A DNA stretch of 64,000 nucleotides, from assembly GCF_037327425.1 (NCBI RefSeq), contig NZ_CP147846.1, positions 1,922,001 through 1,986,000 on the forward strand, written 5' to 3'. The notes under the pieces were generated by a model that was not told the DNA's origin, did not search any database, and worked only from the letters and a program-made list of their open reading frames with translations. Shown in pieces: positions 8,200-16,448 of the stretch. The stretch is from Rhodococcus sovatensis (GTDB lineage Bacteria > Actinomycetota > Actinomycetes > Mycobacteriales > Mycobacteriaceae). The position numbers were made by a program, and so were the translations under genes. Numbering within the stretch: the first letter of the stretch is position 1; each line of letters starts with the position of its first letter.

Positions 8200-9671
8200 A
8201 GACTTGCCAACTTCCGACGACGTACGAGAGCGATGAAGAATGGAGCGCCGAACAGCGCGAGGACGATCCCGACCTGTAGCTCGCCAGGGCGTACGACGAC
8301 GCGTCCGATCACATCCGCGATCATCAGCATGACCCCGCCCATGAGCCCGGCGTAGGGGACGAGCCACCGATAGTCGGGACCGGTGACCACCCGGGCGACG
8401 TGAGGAACGACGAGCCCTATGAACGCGATCGGACCGCAAGCTGCGGTGGCCGCGCCGGTGAGCAGGGTGATCGCGACAATTCCGATGGTCCGTGTGAGTG
8501 CGATGTTGGTCCCGAGCGATCTGGCGACGTCCTCGCCCAGGCTCATGACGTTCAGCCCAGGAGTGCTTGCCAACGCAATGAGGACACCGACAATCAGGAA
8601 TGGGAGCACCTGCCACAGGATGTCGAGTCCCCGACCCGCCACCGAGCCCACTGACCAGAAGCGGTAGCCGTCGAGACTCGTCTGGTCGAGCAGAACGATC
8701 GCGTTGGTCATCGCGGCGAGAAAGAACGCGACACCGGCTCCGGCAAGTGCCAGGTTCAACGGACTCGCCTTGCCGTTGCCTATGGACGAGAGCCCGAACA
8801 CCACGACGCTCGCCAACGCCGATCCGGCGAAGGCGAACCACAGATACTGACTTGGGGAATCGAAGCGAAACAAGTAGATCGACAGGACGACCAGAAATGC
8901 AGCGCCGGCGTTGAGCCCGAGGAGGCCGGCGTCGGCGAGAGGGTTTCGGGTATGCCCTTGAATGAGTGCGCCTGCGATCCCCAGAGCGATTCCGACTACG
9001 AGAGCGAGCAACGTCCGCGGGATCCGCAATGTACGCACGATGATGTCGGTGTCCGTGCCGGTCGGGGTGAGAAGTGCGTGTCCGATTTCGTCGAACGTCA
9101 GCGGCCTCGCGCCGATTGCGATGCTTGCCAGAATGGCTGCGGCCAGCGCAACCGCAAGGATGACGAGCCCGAGAATTCTGCGCTTCCGAATGCCTGCAAC
9201 CGAATTATCTTGTGGGACAGGTACGAACAACTCGTGACGTGCGGTTTTCTCGCGGACGACCTCGGTAGAACTCCGCCCGATACCCAAGTGTCGAAGCAAC
9301 GAGCGGCGAACACCGATCGCGTCACCGCTGTCGGCATCGCGAACGATGAGATCGGTCCATCGCTTGCCTGTGCTCTGGCCGTCCTTGCCTTCGCGGAAGC
9401 CTTGATTCCACAGAAACAGTCCAAGTGCGACCGATAGTGCGATGGAGCCGAACACGAACCGGTCCGCTTCGCCGCCGCCGTTGTCGTCTCGGAGCGAGTC
9501 GACGATCGACCATCCGATGACCAGTGGGATCAGGATGATGCCGAGATCGACGACCGTAGCCGCGATTCGAGGCGGCCACGGAGCGACACCAGTGGGTATC
9601 TGTTCCTTGGCGAAGTCCTTGTCGGGAGTCGGATGAGAACCTCCCGAACCAAGCAATGGTGCCGTCGTCAC
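8196..9671 (-). CDS. RDD domain fused to FecCD-family siderophore permease (first permease)
   Basis: 491 residues, roughly 140 longer than a normal FecCD permease. Residues ~30-140 look like an RDD domain: two hydrophobic segments (VVDLGIILIPLVIGW, FVFGSIALSVALGLFLW) followed by KDGQSTGKRWTDLIVRDADSG, the RDD-type KxxTGKR signature. Residues ~165-490 are a complete FecCD permease (TLRIPRTLLALVVGIALGIAG, NPLADAGLLGLNAGAAF). The ATG at 9671 is the natural start and no stop or frameshift separates the parts. First gene of the operon; iron boxes lie upstream at 9711-9831. What the RDD part does for the transporter is unknown. Confidence 0.88.
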   Translation of the reverse strand: MTTAPLLGSGGSHPTPDKDFAKEQIPTGVAPWPPRIAATVVDLGIILIPLVIGWSIVDSLRDDNGGGEADRFVFGSIALSVALGLFLWNQGFREGKDGQSTGKRWTDLIVRDADSGDAIGVRRSLLRHLGIGRSSTEVVREKTARHELFVPVPQDNSVAGIRKRRILGLVILAVALAAAILASIAIGARPLTFDEIGHALLTPTGTDTDIIVRTLRIPRTLLALVVGIALGIAGALIQGHTRNPLADAGLLGLNAGAAFLVVLSIYLFRFDSPSQYLWFAFAGSALASVVVFGLSSIGNGKASPLNLALAGAGVAFFLAAMTNAIVLLDQTSLDGYRFWSVGSVAGRGLDILWQVLPFLIVGVLIALASTPGLNVMSLGEDVARSLGTNIALTRTIGIVAITLLTGAATAACGPIAFIGLVVPHVARVVTGPDYRWLVPYAGLMGGVMLMIADVIGRVVVRPGELQVGIVLALFGAPFFIALVRRRKLASL

Positions 9672-9710
9672 TATGCCCGTGACTCCTCACTGTGGTCAAT
9701 GCGTCAAGTA

Positions 9711-9729
9711 TTAGGTTACGGAACCCTTG
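9711..9729. promoter_or_regulatory. Weak IdeR/DtxR-like box upstream of the siderophore permease operon
   Basis: TTAGGTTACGGAACCCTTG matches the iron-box consensus TTAGGTTAGGCTAACCTAA at 13 of 19 positions, 40 bases upstream of the permease ATG. A second 13/19 site (TCAGGTAAGGCAAGCCAAG) lies at 9744-9762. Both are degenerate; control by the iron regulator is inferred. Confidence 0.45.
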
Positions 9730-9812
9730 TTCATTCTGCGCGTTCAGGTAAGGCAAGCCAAGCCGAATCGGTGACGCAGAAGACACTTCAGCATCTGCCG
9801 GGATCCAGCCAG

Positions 9813-9831
9813 GGTGGTTAGGCTAACCTAT
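9813..9831. promoter_or_regulatory. IdeR/DtxR iron box in the divergent siderophore-gene intergenic region
   Basis: GGTGGTTAGGCTAACCTAT matches the IdeR consensus at 15 of 19 positions, including the whole core GGTTAGGCTAACCTA-type palindrome. It sits 50 bases before the start chosen for the FhuF-like gene and would overlap an upstream ATG at 9830, which argues against that ATG being used. Confidence 0.75.
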
Positions 9832-9880
9832 GTTGAATCGGCCCGGCGGGGTCGTCTCGTCGACGAAGGGAGTGTTCGAA

Positions 9881-10642
9881 GTGTCTCTTGCAACTACGAC
9901 GTCCGATGCGTGGGCCGATGTGCATCGTTCGTACGGAAGCGGTCGAGAGGGAAGTCCGCTGGCGCGATCGTGCACTCGCCTGCGCTTGCTCAACCCCGAC
10001 TACCCGCGGATGTACGCGGTGGCGGCGATGGCCAACGAGGGCAAACGTCGCTGGTGGCAGCTTGCGGTGGGCTTGGAAGATGGTCGGGTCGACCAGATGA
10101 TCAGTCGCTCGCTCGAGGATCTCAAGGTTCCCGAGGCCGCGGCAGTTCAGGTCGCAACCGCTCTGATTCACGCGGTCGTGGGACGCGTGGCCGCACTTCT
10201 AGTGCTGGAAGCGCGTGCGTGGGATCCCGGTGTCGACAATGTGTGGATCCACATGGACAGCGACGGCGGAATCGACTGGGCGGGAGTCTCGTCGCCGCTC
10301 GTGCGCGTCGTCGACGGGGACTCGCTCTACTCTGCGCCCGGTACGGTGTCGCTTCCGTGCGAGGAGGCCTTGCTGGTATGGACTGCGCATCGCTGCATCA
10401 CGTCTCTCGAGGCAATCCTGCGTTCCATCTCCGAGCGAGCTCCACTGGACAGCCGGACGTTCTGGAGTCTCGTCGGCGATTCGGTTCTGGGTGCATCCAC
10501 ATATATCCCTGTTCTTGCGGCCACGAATGCCACCAGTAGCGCACGACGGGGGCAGGCTCTGCTCGATGCCTTCGTTGCAGCAGGGGCGCCGGTGCGGTCG
10601 CGTCCGGCGGGCTTCGGACGACTCCGGCTACGGGCGTCGTAG
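9881..10642 (+). CDS. Iron-regulated protein, weakly FhuF/siderophore-reductase-like
   Basis: 253 residues, soluble, preceded by a strong iron box and divergent from the siderophore importer, so probably involved in handling imported ferric siderophore. The middle and C-terminal parts (LDSRTFWSLVGDSVLGAS..., then a short tail) resemble the layout of FhuF-like ferric reductases. However, the C-terminal cysteine cluster that binds the [2Fe-2S] centre in FhuF is absent: the protein ends in RPAGFGRLRLRAS. Start GTG at 9881, with GAAGGG upstream; the open frame extends to 9830 but would overlap the iron box. Function is not certain. Confidence 0.6.
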   Translation: MSLATTTSDAWADVHRSYGSGREGSPLARSCTRLRLLNPDYPRMYAVAAMANEGKRRWWQLAVGLEDGRVDQMISRSLEDLKVPEAAAVQVATALIHAVVGRVAALLVLEARAWDPGVDNVWIHMDSDGGIDWAGVSSPLVRVVDGDSLYSAPGTVSLPCEEALLVWTAHRCITSLEAILRSISERAPLDSRTFWSLVGDSVLGASTYIPVLAATNATSSARRGQALLDAFVAAGAPVRSRPAGFGRLRLRAS

Positions 10643-10645
10643 CCC

Positions 10646-10675
10646 TTGTTCTATCAGGTAAGGCTTGCCTATACT
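10646..10675 (+). promoter_or_regulatory. IdeR-controlled promoter of the MrsI-like sRNA
   Basis: TCAGGTAAGGCTTGCCTAT at 10654-10672 matches the iron-box consensus at 14 of 19. It overlaps a -10 hexamer TATACT (10670-10675), with TTGTTC at 10646-10651 as a plausible -35 (18-base spacer). Iron-bound IdeR here would block initiation near 10681. Confidence 0.7.
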
Positions 10676-10680
10676 GATTG

Positions 10681-10781
10681 AGGACCAACGGACCGCGCCG
10701 GAGTCCTGAGGGCTGCAGAGACTCCCGGTCCTTGCCACGGCGGGCCTCACATTCGACAGAATGTGAGGCCCGCCGATTTTT
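10681..10781 (+). ncRNA. mrsI: MrsI-like iron-responsive small RNA
   Basis: A transcript starting about six bases after the -10 would be ~100 nt and end at a perfect intrinsic terminator. It first folds into an interrupted hairpin: GGACCG (10690-10695) pairs with CGGTCC (10726-10731) and GGAGTC (10700-10705) with GACTCC (10720-10725), leaving a 14-nt loop. The second hairpin is the terminator. No start codon or open frame fills it. In M. tuberculosis the iron-sparing sRNA MrsI has an IdeR site, similar length, and lies directly before the Rv1847 thioesterase near the urease genes; the same neighbours follow here. Orthology is inferred from position, promoter type and size, not from alignment. 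Confidence 0.72.
10738..10781 (+). terminator. Intrinsic terminator of the MrsI-like sRNA
   Basis: 17-bp perfect stem (10738-10754 with 10759-10775, arm core GGGCCTCACATTC), 4-base loop, then ATTTTT at 10776-10781. Confidence 0.9.
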
Positions 10782-10851
10782 GTGAGCGGGTTCTCGTGTA
10801 GTTCTGGTCGGAGTACGTGCTGCAATCCGAACAGGTAGATCCAGGAGAACG

Positions 10852-11343
10852 ATGAGCGACACCGAGGGGCAAAACACACCGTCGACGAGCGGCGATGCCG
10901 GGACGACAGTGACGTCGATTCCACACGCGGATCCCGCGGCCATGACGGAAATCTGCGCTCGAGGTTTCGACGGCGCGGTCGGTCTCGTATACACCGAGAC
11001 GTCCGCCGACCTGGTCCGAGCAACGTGGGAAGTGACTCCCAGCCTGCATCAGCCGGCGGGAATCATGCACGGCGGTGTCCTGTGCTCGGTCGTCGAGTCG
11101 TTGGCCAGTATCGGTGCGAGCATCTGGTTGGGCGAGCGCGGCCACGTCGTCGGGGTGAACAACAACACGGACTTCCTCCGAGCGTCGAGACGCGGTCGAC
11201 TCGTCGCCGAAGCTCGGCCGATCCACCGAGGTCGGACGCAGCAGCTGTGGCAGGTCGACATCACGAACGACGAAGGAAAGCACGTGGCACAGGGGAAGGT
11301 TCGGCTCGCGAATATCGTCGACACTGGATCTCTGGGACACTAG
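10852..11343 (+). CDS. Hotdog-fold (PaaI-type) acyl-CoA thioesterase
   Basis: 163 residues. The hotdog domain lies at about 45-155, with the family signature HQPAGIMHGGVLCSVVESLAS (catalytic-loop HGG) and VGVNNNTDFLRASRRGRLVAEA. Expected to hydrolyse acyl-CoA thioesters in the cytosol; substrate unknown. ATG at 10852 follows CCAGGAGAACG. It is the positional counterpart of M. tuberculosis Rv1847. It lies 70 bases after the sRNA terminator, so it probably has its own promoter or depends on readthrough. Confidence 0.88.
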   Translation: MSDTEGQNTPSTSGDAGTTVTSIPHADPAAMTEICARGFDGAVGLVYTETSADLVRATWEVTPSLHQPAGIMHGGVLCSVVESLASIGASIWLGERGHVVGVNNNTDFLRASRRGRLVAEARPIHRGRTQQLWQVDITNDEGKHVAQGKVRLANIVDTGSLGH

Positions 11344-11347
11344 CGGA

Positions 11348-12619
11348 GTGAGTAGCGCACCTTTCTCGGAATCCGTTCCTGTAAGTACCCGATTGGACGA
11401 TCGCGCCCGCGCACGAATCGAGGCGATTCTCGCGCCGGTCGATGCAGCGCTCGAACGCGACTTTCCCGGAGACCGGATCGGTGGGCAACCGATACACACC
11501 GTCTACGTTCCGGCATCGGCTGCGACGGTGGATATTCCGTCCGAATGGGGGCGCCAAGCGCAGTCGCTCGCCGATTCGAACGCGGAGGTGTTCGAATCGC
11601 TCGACTCGTCGGGTGTGCTGCCGACGGTTCGGCGCATACTCGCGCATACTCCGATTCAGGATCTCCGTATCGACTTCGAGGACGGGTACGGCTGGCGGGC
11701 GGACTCCATCGAAGACGACGACGCTCGCCGCGCGGGAAGAGTGTTGGCTGCACTTGCGTCGGATCCGAACGGCCCGCGTTGGTTAGGAATCAGATCCAAA
11801 GGCCTTGCGCCGCACGAACGTGCCCGCGGTTTCCGAACACTCGAACTGGTTCTGGACTCCGCCGGTGGTGTTCCCGACGGCTTTGTGTTCACCGTGCCGA
11901 AGTTGCGGGCCACAGAGCAGGTCGACGCAGTGGTGGCCTTGTGCGAGGAACTCGAGCGCGCCCATGGTCTGCCTGAACGGACTCTGAAGTTCGAGCTCCA
12001 GATCGAGAGTCCCCAGGCCATCGTCGGAAGCGACGGCACCGCGACGCTGGCCCGTGCGCTGCACTCGGCCGACGGTAGGTGCACCTCTCTGCACTACGGG
12101 ACGTACGACTACAGCGCAGCATGTGGAATCACCTCCGCGCAACAGTCCCTCGCGCATCCGGTTGCCGATCATGCCAAGAACGTCATGTTGGCGGCTGCTG
12201 CGCAAACCGGCGTGTGGGTGTGTGACGGTTCGACCCAGGTGGTGCCGGCTGGTACGCAGGTCGAGGTGGAGGGTGCGATCCGACGTCACTTCGAGTTGGT
12301 GACACGGTCTCTCGAGCGTGGGTTCTATCAAGGCTGGGACATGCATCCCGCGCACCTCGCAACACGGTGGACTGCGACTTTGGCGTTTTTCAGATCCGCA
12401 ATGCCGGCCGCGGCAGCGCGGGTAGCAGCGTATCTGGACAGTGCGTCCGGCGGGATGATGGACGAGCCCGCCACCGCGCAAGCTCTGGCCGGAGTCCTCG
12501 TTCGCGGACTGGACTGTGGCGCCGTGGACGAGCGCGACCTACAGACGGTGTCGAGTTCGGTCACGCGGGAAGTACTGCAGGGCCTTCTGACTCGGACGGT
12601 CGGTGGTCCGTCGACGTAG
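11348..12619 (+). CDS. HpcH/HpaI aldolase / citrate-lyase-beta-like protein (DUF6986 type)
   Basis: 423 residues with the TIM-barrel features of the HpcH/citrate lyase beta superfamily: DLRIDFEDGYG (acidic metal/phosphate region), FVFTVPKLRATEQVDAVV, LKFELQIESPQAIVG and the helical tail with QGWDMHPAHLATRW. This longer branch is separate from true citrate lyases, and its substrate is not established. Start GTG at 11348, four bases after the thioesterase stop, so the two are co-transcribed. It sits between the thioesterase and urease genes, which are adjacent in M. tuberculosis as I recall, so it looks like a lineage-specific insertion. Confidence 0.8.
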   Translation: MSSAPFSESVPVSTRLDDRARARIEAILAPVDAALERDFPGDRIGGQPIHTVYVPASAATVDIPSEWGRQAQSLADSNAEVFESLDSSGVLPTVRRILAHTPIQDLRIDFEDGYGWRADSIEDDDARRAGRVLAALASDPNGPRWLGIRSKGLAPHERARGFRTLELVLDSAGGVPDGFVFTVPKLRATEQVDAVVALCEELERAHGLPERTLKFELQIESPQAIVGSDGTATLARALHSADGRCTSLHYGTYDYSAACGITSAQQSLAHPVADHAKNVMLAAAAQTGVWVCDGSTQVVPAGTQVEVEGAIRRHFELVTRSLERGFYQGWDMHPAHLATRWTATLAFFRSAMPAAAARVAAYLDSASGGMMDEPATAQALAGVLVRGLDCGAVDERDLQTVSSSVTREVLQGLLTRTVGGPST

Positions 12620-12713
12620 CAGTGTTCCTCTCCGCTGCTCGTGAGCCGAAACCGTGCCAGTATTACCGTTGGCGTCCGAAACGGGTACGAGTGAAGAACA
12701 GATGGAGAACCGA

Positions 12714-13346
12714 ATGCGGCTGACTCCGCACGAGCAGGACCGACTGCTCCTCAGTTACGCAGCCGAATTGGCGCGAACACGGCGGTCGCGTGGACTACTG
12801 CTCAATCATCCCGAAGCTGTCGCGCTGATAACCGACCACCTCCTCGAAGGTGCGCGAGACGGACGATCGGTTGCCGAGCTCATGTCCACGGGCCGCGAGG
12901 TTCTGACAGCCGACGACGTCATGAGCGGAGTCCCTGAACTACTGCCGGAGGTGCAGGTCGAAGCGACGTTCCCGGATGGCACCAAACTCATCACCGTGCA
13001 CCAACCGATTTCGCCGAAGCGCGGCGACGATCACCTGGTTCCCGGTGAGGTGATCACCGTCGAGGGTACGATCGAGATCAACGAAGGCGCAGACAGCGTG
13101 AGCGTCGAGGTCGTCAATACCGGCGACCGACCGGTGCAAGTCGGAAGCCATGTCCACTTCCCCCAAGCCAACGACGCGCTGTCCTACGACCGGGCCCTTG
13201 CCTACGGGCGGCGTCTGGACATTCCGGCTGGAACTGCGGTCAGGTTCGAACCCGGCATCACGATGACGGTCCGACTGGTTCCGCTCGGCGGTACCCGCGA
13301 AGTCCATGGCTTGAGCCTCACACCTCCCGGAAAGCTGGATGCCTGA
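12714..13346 (+). CDS. ureAB: Urease gamma/beta subunits fused in one polypeptide (UreAB)
   Basis: 210 residues. The first ~100 are the gamma subunit (MRLTPHEQDRLLLSYAAELA; LLNHPEAVALI; DVMSGVPELLPEVQVEATFPDGTKL, partial), directly followed by the beta subunit (VPGEVITVEGTIEINEG; GDRPVQVGSHVHF; LDIPAGTAVRFEPG). The join is in frame, with no stop or restart, at KRGDDHLVPGE. ATG at 12714 is chosen because GGAG lies seven bases upstream and the gamma subunit begins there; an ATG at 12702 in the same frame is possible. The stop overlaps the ureC start (TGATG). The protein assembles with UreC into the nickel enzyme that splits urea. Confidence 0.93.
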   Translation: MRLTPHEQDRLLLSYAAELARTRRSRGLLLNHPEAVALITDHLLEGARDGRSVAELMSTGREVLTADDVMSGVPELLPEVQVEATFPDGTKLITVHQPISPKRGDDHLVPGEVITVEGTIEINEGADSVSVEVVNTGDRPVQVGSHVHFPQANDALSYDRALAYGRRLDIPAGTAVRFEPGITMTVRLVPLGGTREVHGLSLTPPGKLDA

Positions 13347-15067
13347 TGGCGAACTTGAGCCGATCTCGCTACGCGCAGTTGTTCGGACCGACCACTGGCG
13401 ATCGAATTCGACTGGCCGACACCGATCTTCTCATCGAGGTCACCGAGGACAGAAGCGGTGGCCCAGGCCTGGCGGGTGAAGAAGCTGTCTTCGGAGGCGG
13501 CAAAGTCATTCGAGAGTCGATGGGGCAATCGCGGGCGACCCGGGCCGACGGTGCACCTGACACCGTCATCACCGGAGTAGTCGTCGTCGACTATTGGGGA
13601 ATAATCAAGGCGGACATCGGTATTCGCGACGGTCGGATAGTTGCTCTCGGTAAGGCCGGCAACCCCGACACCATGACTGGAGTCCACCCGGATCTGGTGA
13701 TCGGACCATCCACCGAGATCATCGCGGGCAACGGGAAGATCCTCACGGCAGGCGGCATAGACTGCCACGTACACCTCATCTGCCCACAGATCATGGAAGA
13801 AGCTCTCGGGGGTGGAATAACGACGATCATCGGCGGTGGAACCGGGCCGGCCGAGGGCAGCAAAGCCACCACGGTGACGCCGGGTGCCTGGCACCTCGCG
13901 CGCATGTTCGAAGCGCTCGACGACTGGCCGATGAACATCGTCCTCCTCGGCAAGGGCAACACCGTCAGCAGCGACTCGATGTGGGAGCAACTACGCGCCG
14001 GTGCATCGGGTTTCAAACTGCACGAAGATTGGGGTTCGACCCCGGCGGCGATCGATGCGTGCCTCCGAGTATGTGAGGACGCCGGTGTCCAGGCCGCGTT
14101 GCATTCGGACACGCTCAATGAAGCAGGGTTCGTCGAGAGCACCCTCGGAGCAATCGCAGGCCGTGGGATCCACGCCTATCACACCGAGGGAGCGGGCGGT
14201 GGGCACGCGCCGGACATCATCACTGTCGCGTCGTACGGGCATATTCTGCCGAGTTCGACGAACCCGACCCGGCCACACACAGTCAACACTCTCGATGAAC
14301 ACTTGGACATGCTGATGGTGTGCCACCATCTCAGCCCGTCGATTCCGGAGGACCTCGCCTTCGCCGAGAGTCGGATCCGCCCGTCGACCATCGCTGCCGA
14401 GGATCTTCTCCACGACATGGGAGCGATCTCGATGATCGGCAGTGACGCTCAGGCGATGGGCAGGATCGGGGAAGTAGTACTCCGAACATGGCAGACCGCG
14501 CACGTGATGAAGAAGCGGCGTGGGCTGTTGTCAGGGGACGTACATGCCGACAACAACCGAGTCAGACGGTACATCGCCAAGTACACGATCTGCCCCGCGG
14601 TGGCGCACGGTTTGGACCACGAGGTCGGCTCGGTGGAGCCGGGCAAGCTTGCCGATTTGGTGCTGTGGGACCCAGCGTTCTTCGGAGTGCGGCCCCATGC
14701 GGTCATCAAAGGCGGCATGATTGCGTGGGCACAGATGGGTGACGCCAACGCATCCATACCGACCCCTCAGCCGGAGCTACCGAGACCGATGTTCGGAGCC
14801 TCCGCCAAAGCTGCAGCCGCAACGTCTGTCCACTTCGTCGCTCCGCAGGCGATCGAGGATGGACTGGCCGACCGGTTGAACTGCGATAGGCGTCTGGTCG
14901 CAGTCGGGAACGTACGTTCGGTCGGCAAGGCCGAGATGCCACTGAACGATGCGCAGCCCCGGATCGAGGTCGATCCGGACTCCTTCACCGTCAAGATCGA
15001 TGGTGAAGTCTGGGCGGAACAACCAGCAACCGAGCTACCCATGGCGCAGAGGTACTTCCTCTTTTGA
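13346..15067 (+). CDS. ureC: Urease alpha subunit (catalytic)
   Basis: 573 residues, full length. The nickel ligands are in the expected places: GGIDCHVHLICPQ (His-x-His), GASGFKLHEDWG (the lysine that becomes carbamylated), AALHSDTLNEAG, YHTEGAGGGHAPD and the flap MVCHHLSP. It carries the active site that hydrolyses urea to ammonia and carbamate. It follows UreAB with a one-base overlap and precedes ureF with a TTGA overlap, so the whole set is one transcription unit. Confidence 0.98.
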   Translation: MANLSRSRYAQLFGPTTGDRIRLADTDLLIEVTEDRSGGPGLAGEEAVFGGGKVIRESMGQSRATRADGAPDTVITGVVVVDYWGIIKADIGIRDGRIVALGKAGNPDTMTGVHPDLVIGPSTEIIAGNGKILTAGGIDCHVHLICPQIMEEALGGGITTIIGGGTGPAEGSKATTVTPGAWHLARMFEALDDWPMNIVLLGKGNTVSSDSMWEQLRAGASGFKLHEDWGSTPAAIDACLRVCEDAGVQAALHSDTLNEAGFVESTLGAIAGRGIHAYHTEGAGGGHAPDIITVASYGHILPSSTNPTRPHTVNTLDEHLDMLMVCHHLSPSIPEDLAFAESRIRPSTIAAEDLLHDMGAISMIGSDAQAMGRIGEVVLRTWQTAHVMKKRRGLLSGDVHADNNRVRRYIAKYTICPAVAHGLDHEVGSVEPGKLADLVLWDPAFFGVRPHAVIKGGMIAWAQMGDANASIPTPQPELPRPMFGASAKAAAATSVHFVAPQAIEDGLADRLNCDRRLVAVGNVRSVGKAEMPLNDAQPRIEVDPDSFTVKIDGEVWAEQPATELPMAQRYFLF

Positions 15068-15720
15068 GCGCCGTCGTAATGCGGGTTTCCACCGTCTTGT
15101 CGTTGGCTGACTCCCGGTTGCCGACCGGAGGACACGTTCATTCCGGCGGCGTCGAGGAAGCGATCGAGCAGGGTCTCGTTCGAGACATCCCGACTGTGGA
15201 AGCGTTCTTGACTCGTCGAGTCCGCACAAGCGGCGCGGTCGCGGCCTCGGTCGCGGCGGCAGTATGCGAGTCGATGATCGACATCGACGCCGCCGACGCC
15301 GAGTGCGACGCACGAACCCCGTCACCGGCCTCCCGTGCGGCATCCAGAGCGCAGGGGAGAGGACTACTTCGCCTCGCACGCGCAAGTTGGCCGGAATTCG
15401 ATTGGACACAGGTTGCTGCCAGACCGCACCTGGCCGTCGTCGCCGGGATCGTCGGACGGGTCGCCGACCTGTCCGCTCAGGATCTGGCGTCGGTTCAGAT
15501 CTACACGGCGATGACGGGCTCCGCGATCGCCGCGCAGAGACTCCTTGCGCTGGATCCATCGGATGTCGCCGCGTGCACCCTGCGACTGGCCCAGACCTGC
15601 GACGAGGTGGCCGATCTGGTATGCGCGGGCCTGCCGAAGCTGGTCGACCTGTCTGATCCACTGCTCGACGTCCTGGCCGAGTCCCACGCACAGCGCGACC
15701 GCCCCCTGTTCGTATCCTGA
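15064..15720 (+). CDS. ureF: Urease accessory protein UreF
   Basis: 218 residues. The N-terminal region has the UreF signature LADSRLPTGGHVHSGGVEEA, and the rest is all-helical as expected. It acts with UreD and UreG to deliver nickel and carbon dioxide to apo-urease. The start is taken as TTG at 15064, overlapping the ureC stop; an ATG at 15079 is the alternative and would remove five residues. Confidence 0.92.
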   Translation: MSAVVMRVSTVLSLADSRLPTGGHVHSGGVEEAIEQGLVRDIPTVEAFLTRRVRTSGAVAASVAAAVCESMIDIDAADAECDARTPSPASRAASRAQGRGLLRLARASWPEFDWTQVAARPHLAVVAGIVGRVADLSAQDLASVQIYTAMTGSAIAAQRLLALDPSDVAACTLRLAQTCDEVADLVCAGLPKLVDLSDPLLDVLAESHAQRDRPLFVS

Positions 15721-15755
15721 CATCAACGCACAATCGATCTCGAAAGGCGATACCT

Positions 15756-16448
15756 ATGCCTCCGCATCTCATCGATGGAGAGCCGCACGATCACAGCCTC
15801 GACCGGCCGAAGCGCAGTCGAATCCCAGGCGAGGCTCTTCGTGTCGGCATCGGCGGGCCGGTCGGTTCGGGTAAGACCGCGTTGGTGGCGGCGCTGTGTC
15901 GTGAACTCCGAGAAGAGCTTTCACTCGGTGTCCTGACGAACGACATCTACACGACCGAGGATGCAGACTTTCTGCGCAGGCACGCGGTGCTACCCGACGA
16001 GCGCATCACGGCGGTGCAGACAGGTGGGTGCCCCCACACCGCGATCCGTGACGACATCACCGCCAATCTCGACGCCATCGACGACCTCGTCGACGGAAAT
16101 CCACCACTGGATTTGATTTTGGTGGAGTCGGGCGGCGACAACCTGACGGCAACCTTCTCCTCGGGCCTCATCGACGTGCAGATCTTCGTCGTCGACGTTG
16201 CAGGCGGAGACAAGGTCCCAAGGAAAGGTGGACCGGGTGTGACGTTCTCGGACCTGTTGGTGATCAACAAGACCGATCTTGCACCGTACGTCGGGGCCGA
16301 CCTCACCGTGATGGAGAACGATGCGCGCAAGGTACGCGACGGACGTCCGACAGCGCTGATCTCGTTGACCGAAGACCCGGCCGCAACCCAGGTACTGGAA
16401 TGGGTTCGTACTCAGTTGAAGGAGACGGCCGCGGCCGATGCGCACTGA
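15756..16448 (+). CDS. ureG: Urease accessory GTPase UreG
   Basis: 230 residues of SIMIBI-class GTPase: P-loop GGPVGSGKTA, TNDIYTTEDA, the metal-binding CPH motif in QTGGCPHTAIRDD, VESGGDNL and the NKTD guanine specificity motif. The N-terminus has a few histidines (HDH), as in many UreG proteins. It hydrolyses GTP during nickel insertion. No ureE gene is present in the cluster, so nickel delivery must rely on UreG itself, as in mycobacteria. The end overlaps ureD by 11 bases. Confidence 0.97.
   Translation: MPPHLIDGEPHDHSLDRPKRSRIPGEALRVGIGGPVGSGKTALVAALCRELREELSLGVLTNDIYTTEDADFLRRHAVLPDERITAVQTGGCPHTAIRDDITANLDAIDDLVDGNPPLDLILVESGGDNLTATFSSGLIDVQIFVVDVAGGDKVPRKGGPGVTFSDLLVINKTDLAPYVGADLTVMENDARKVRDGRPTALISLTEDPAATQVLEWVRTQLKETAAADAH

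Noticed and set aside
7096..8841. 581-residue version of the second FecCD permease
   Set aside because: The N-terminal ~214 residues are out-of-frame reading of the first permease gene; GTG 8199 overlaps that gene's stop and starts the real protein.
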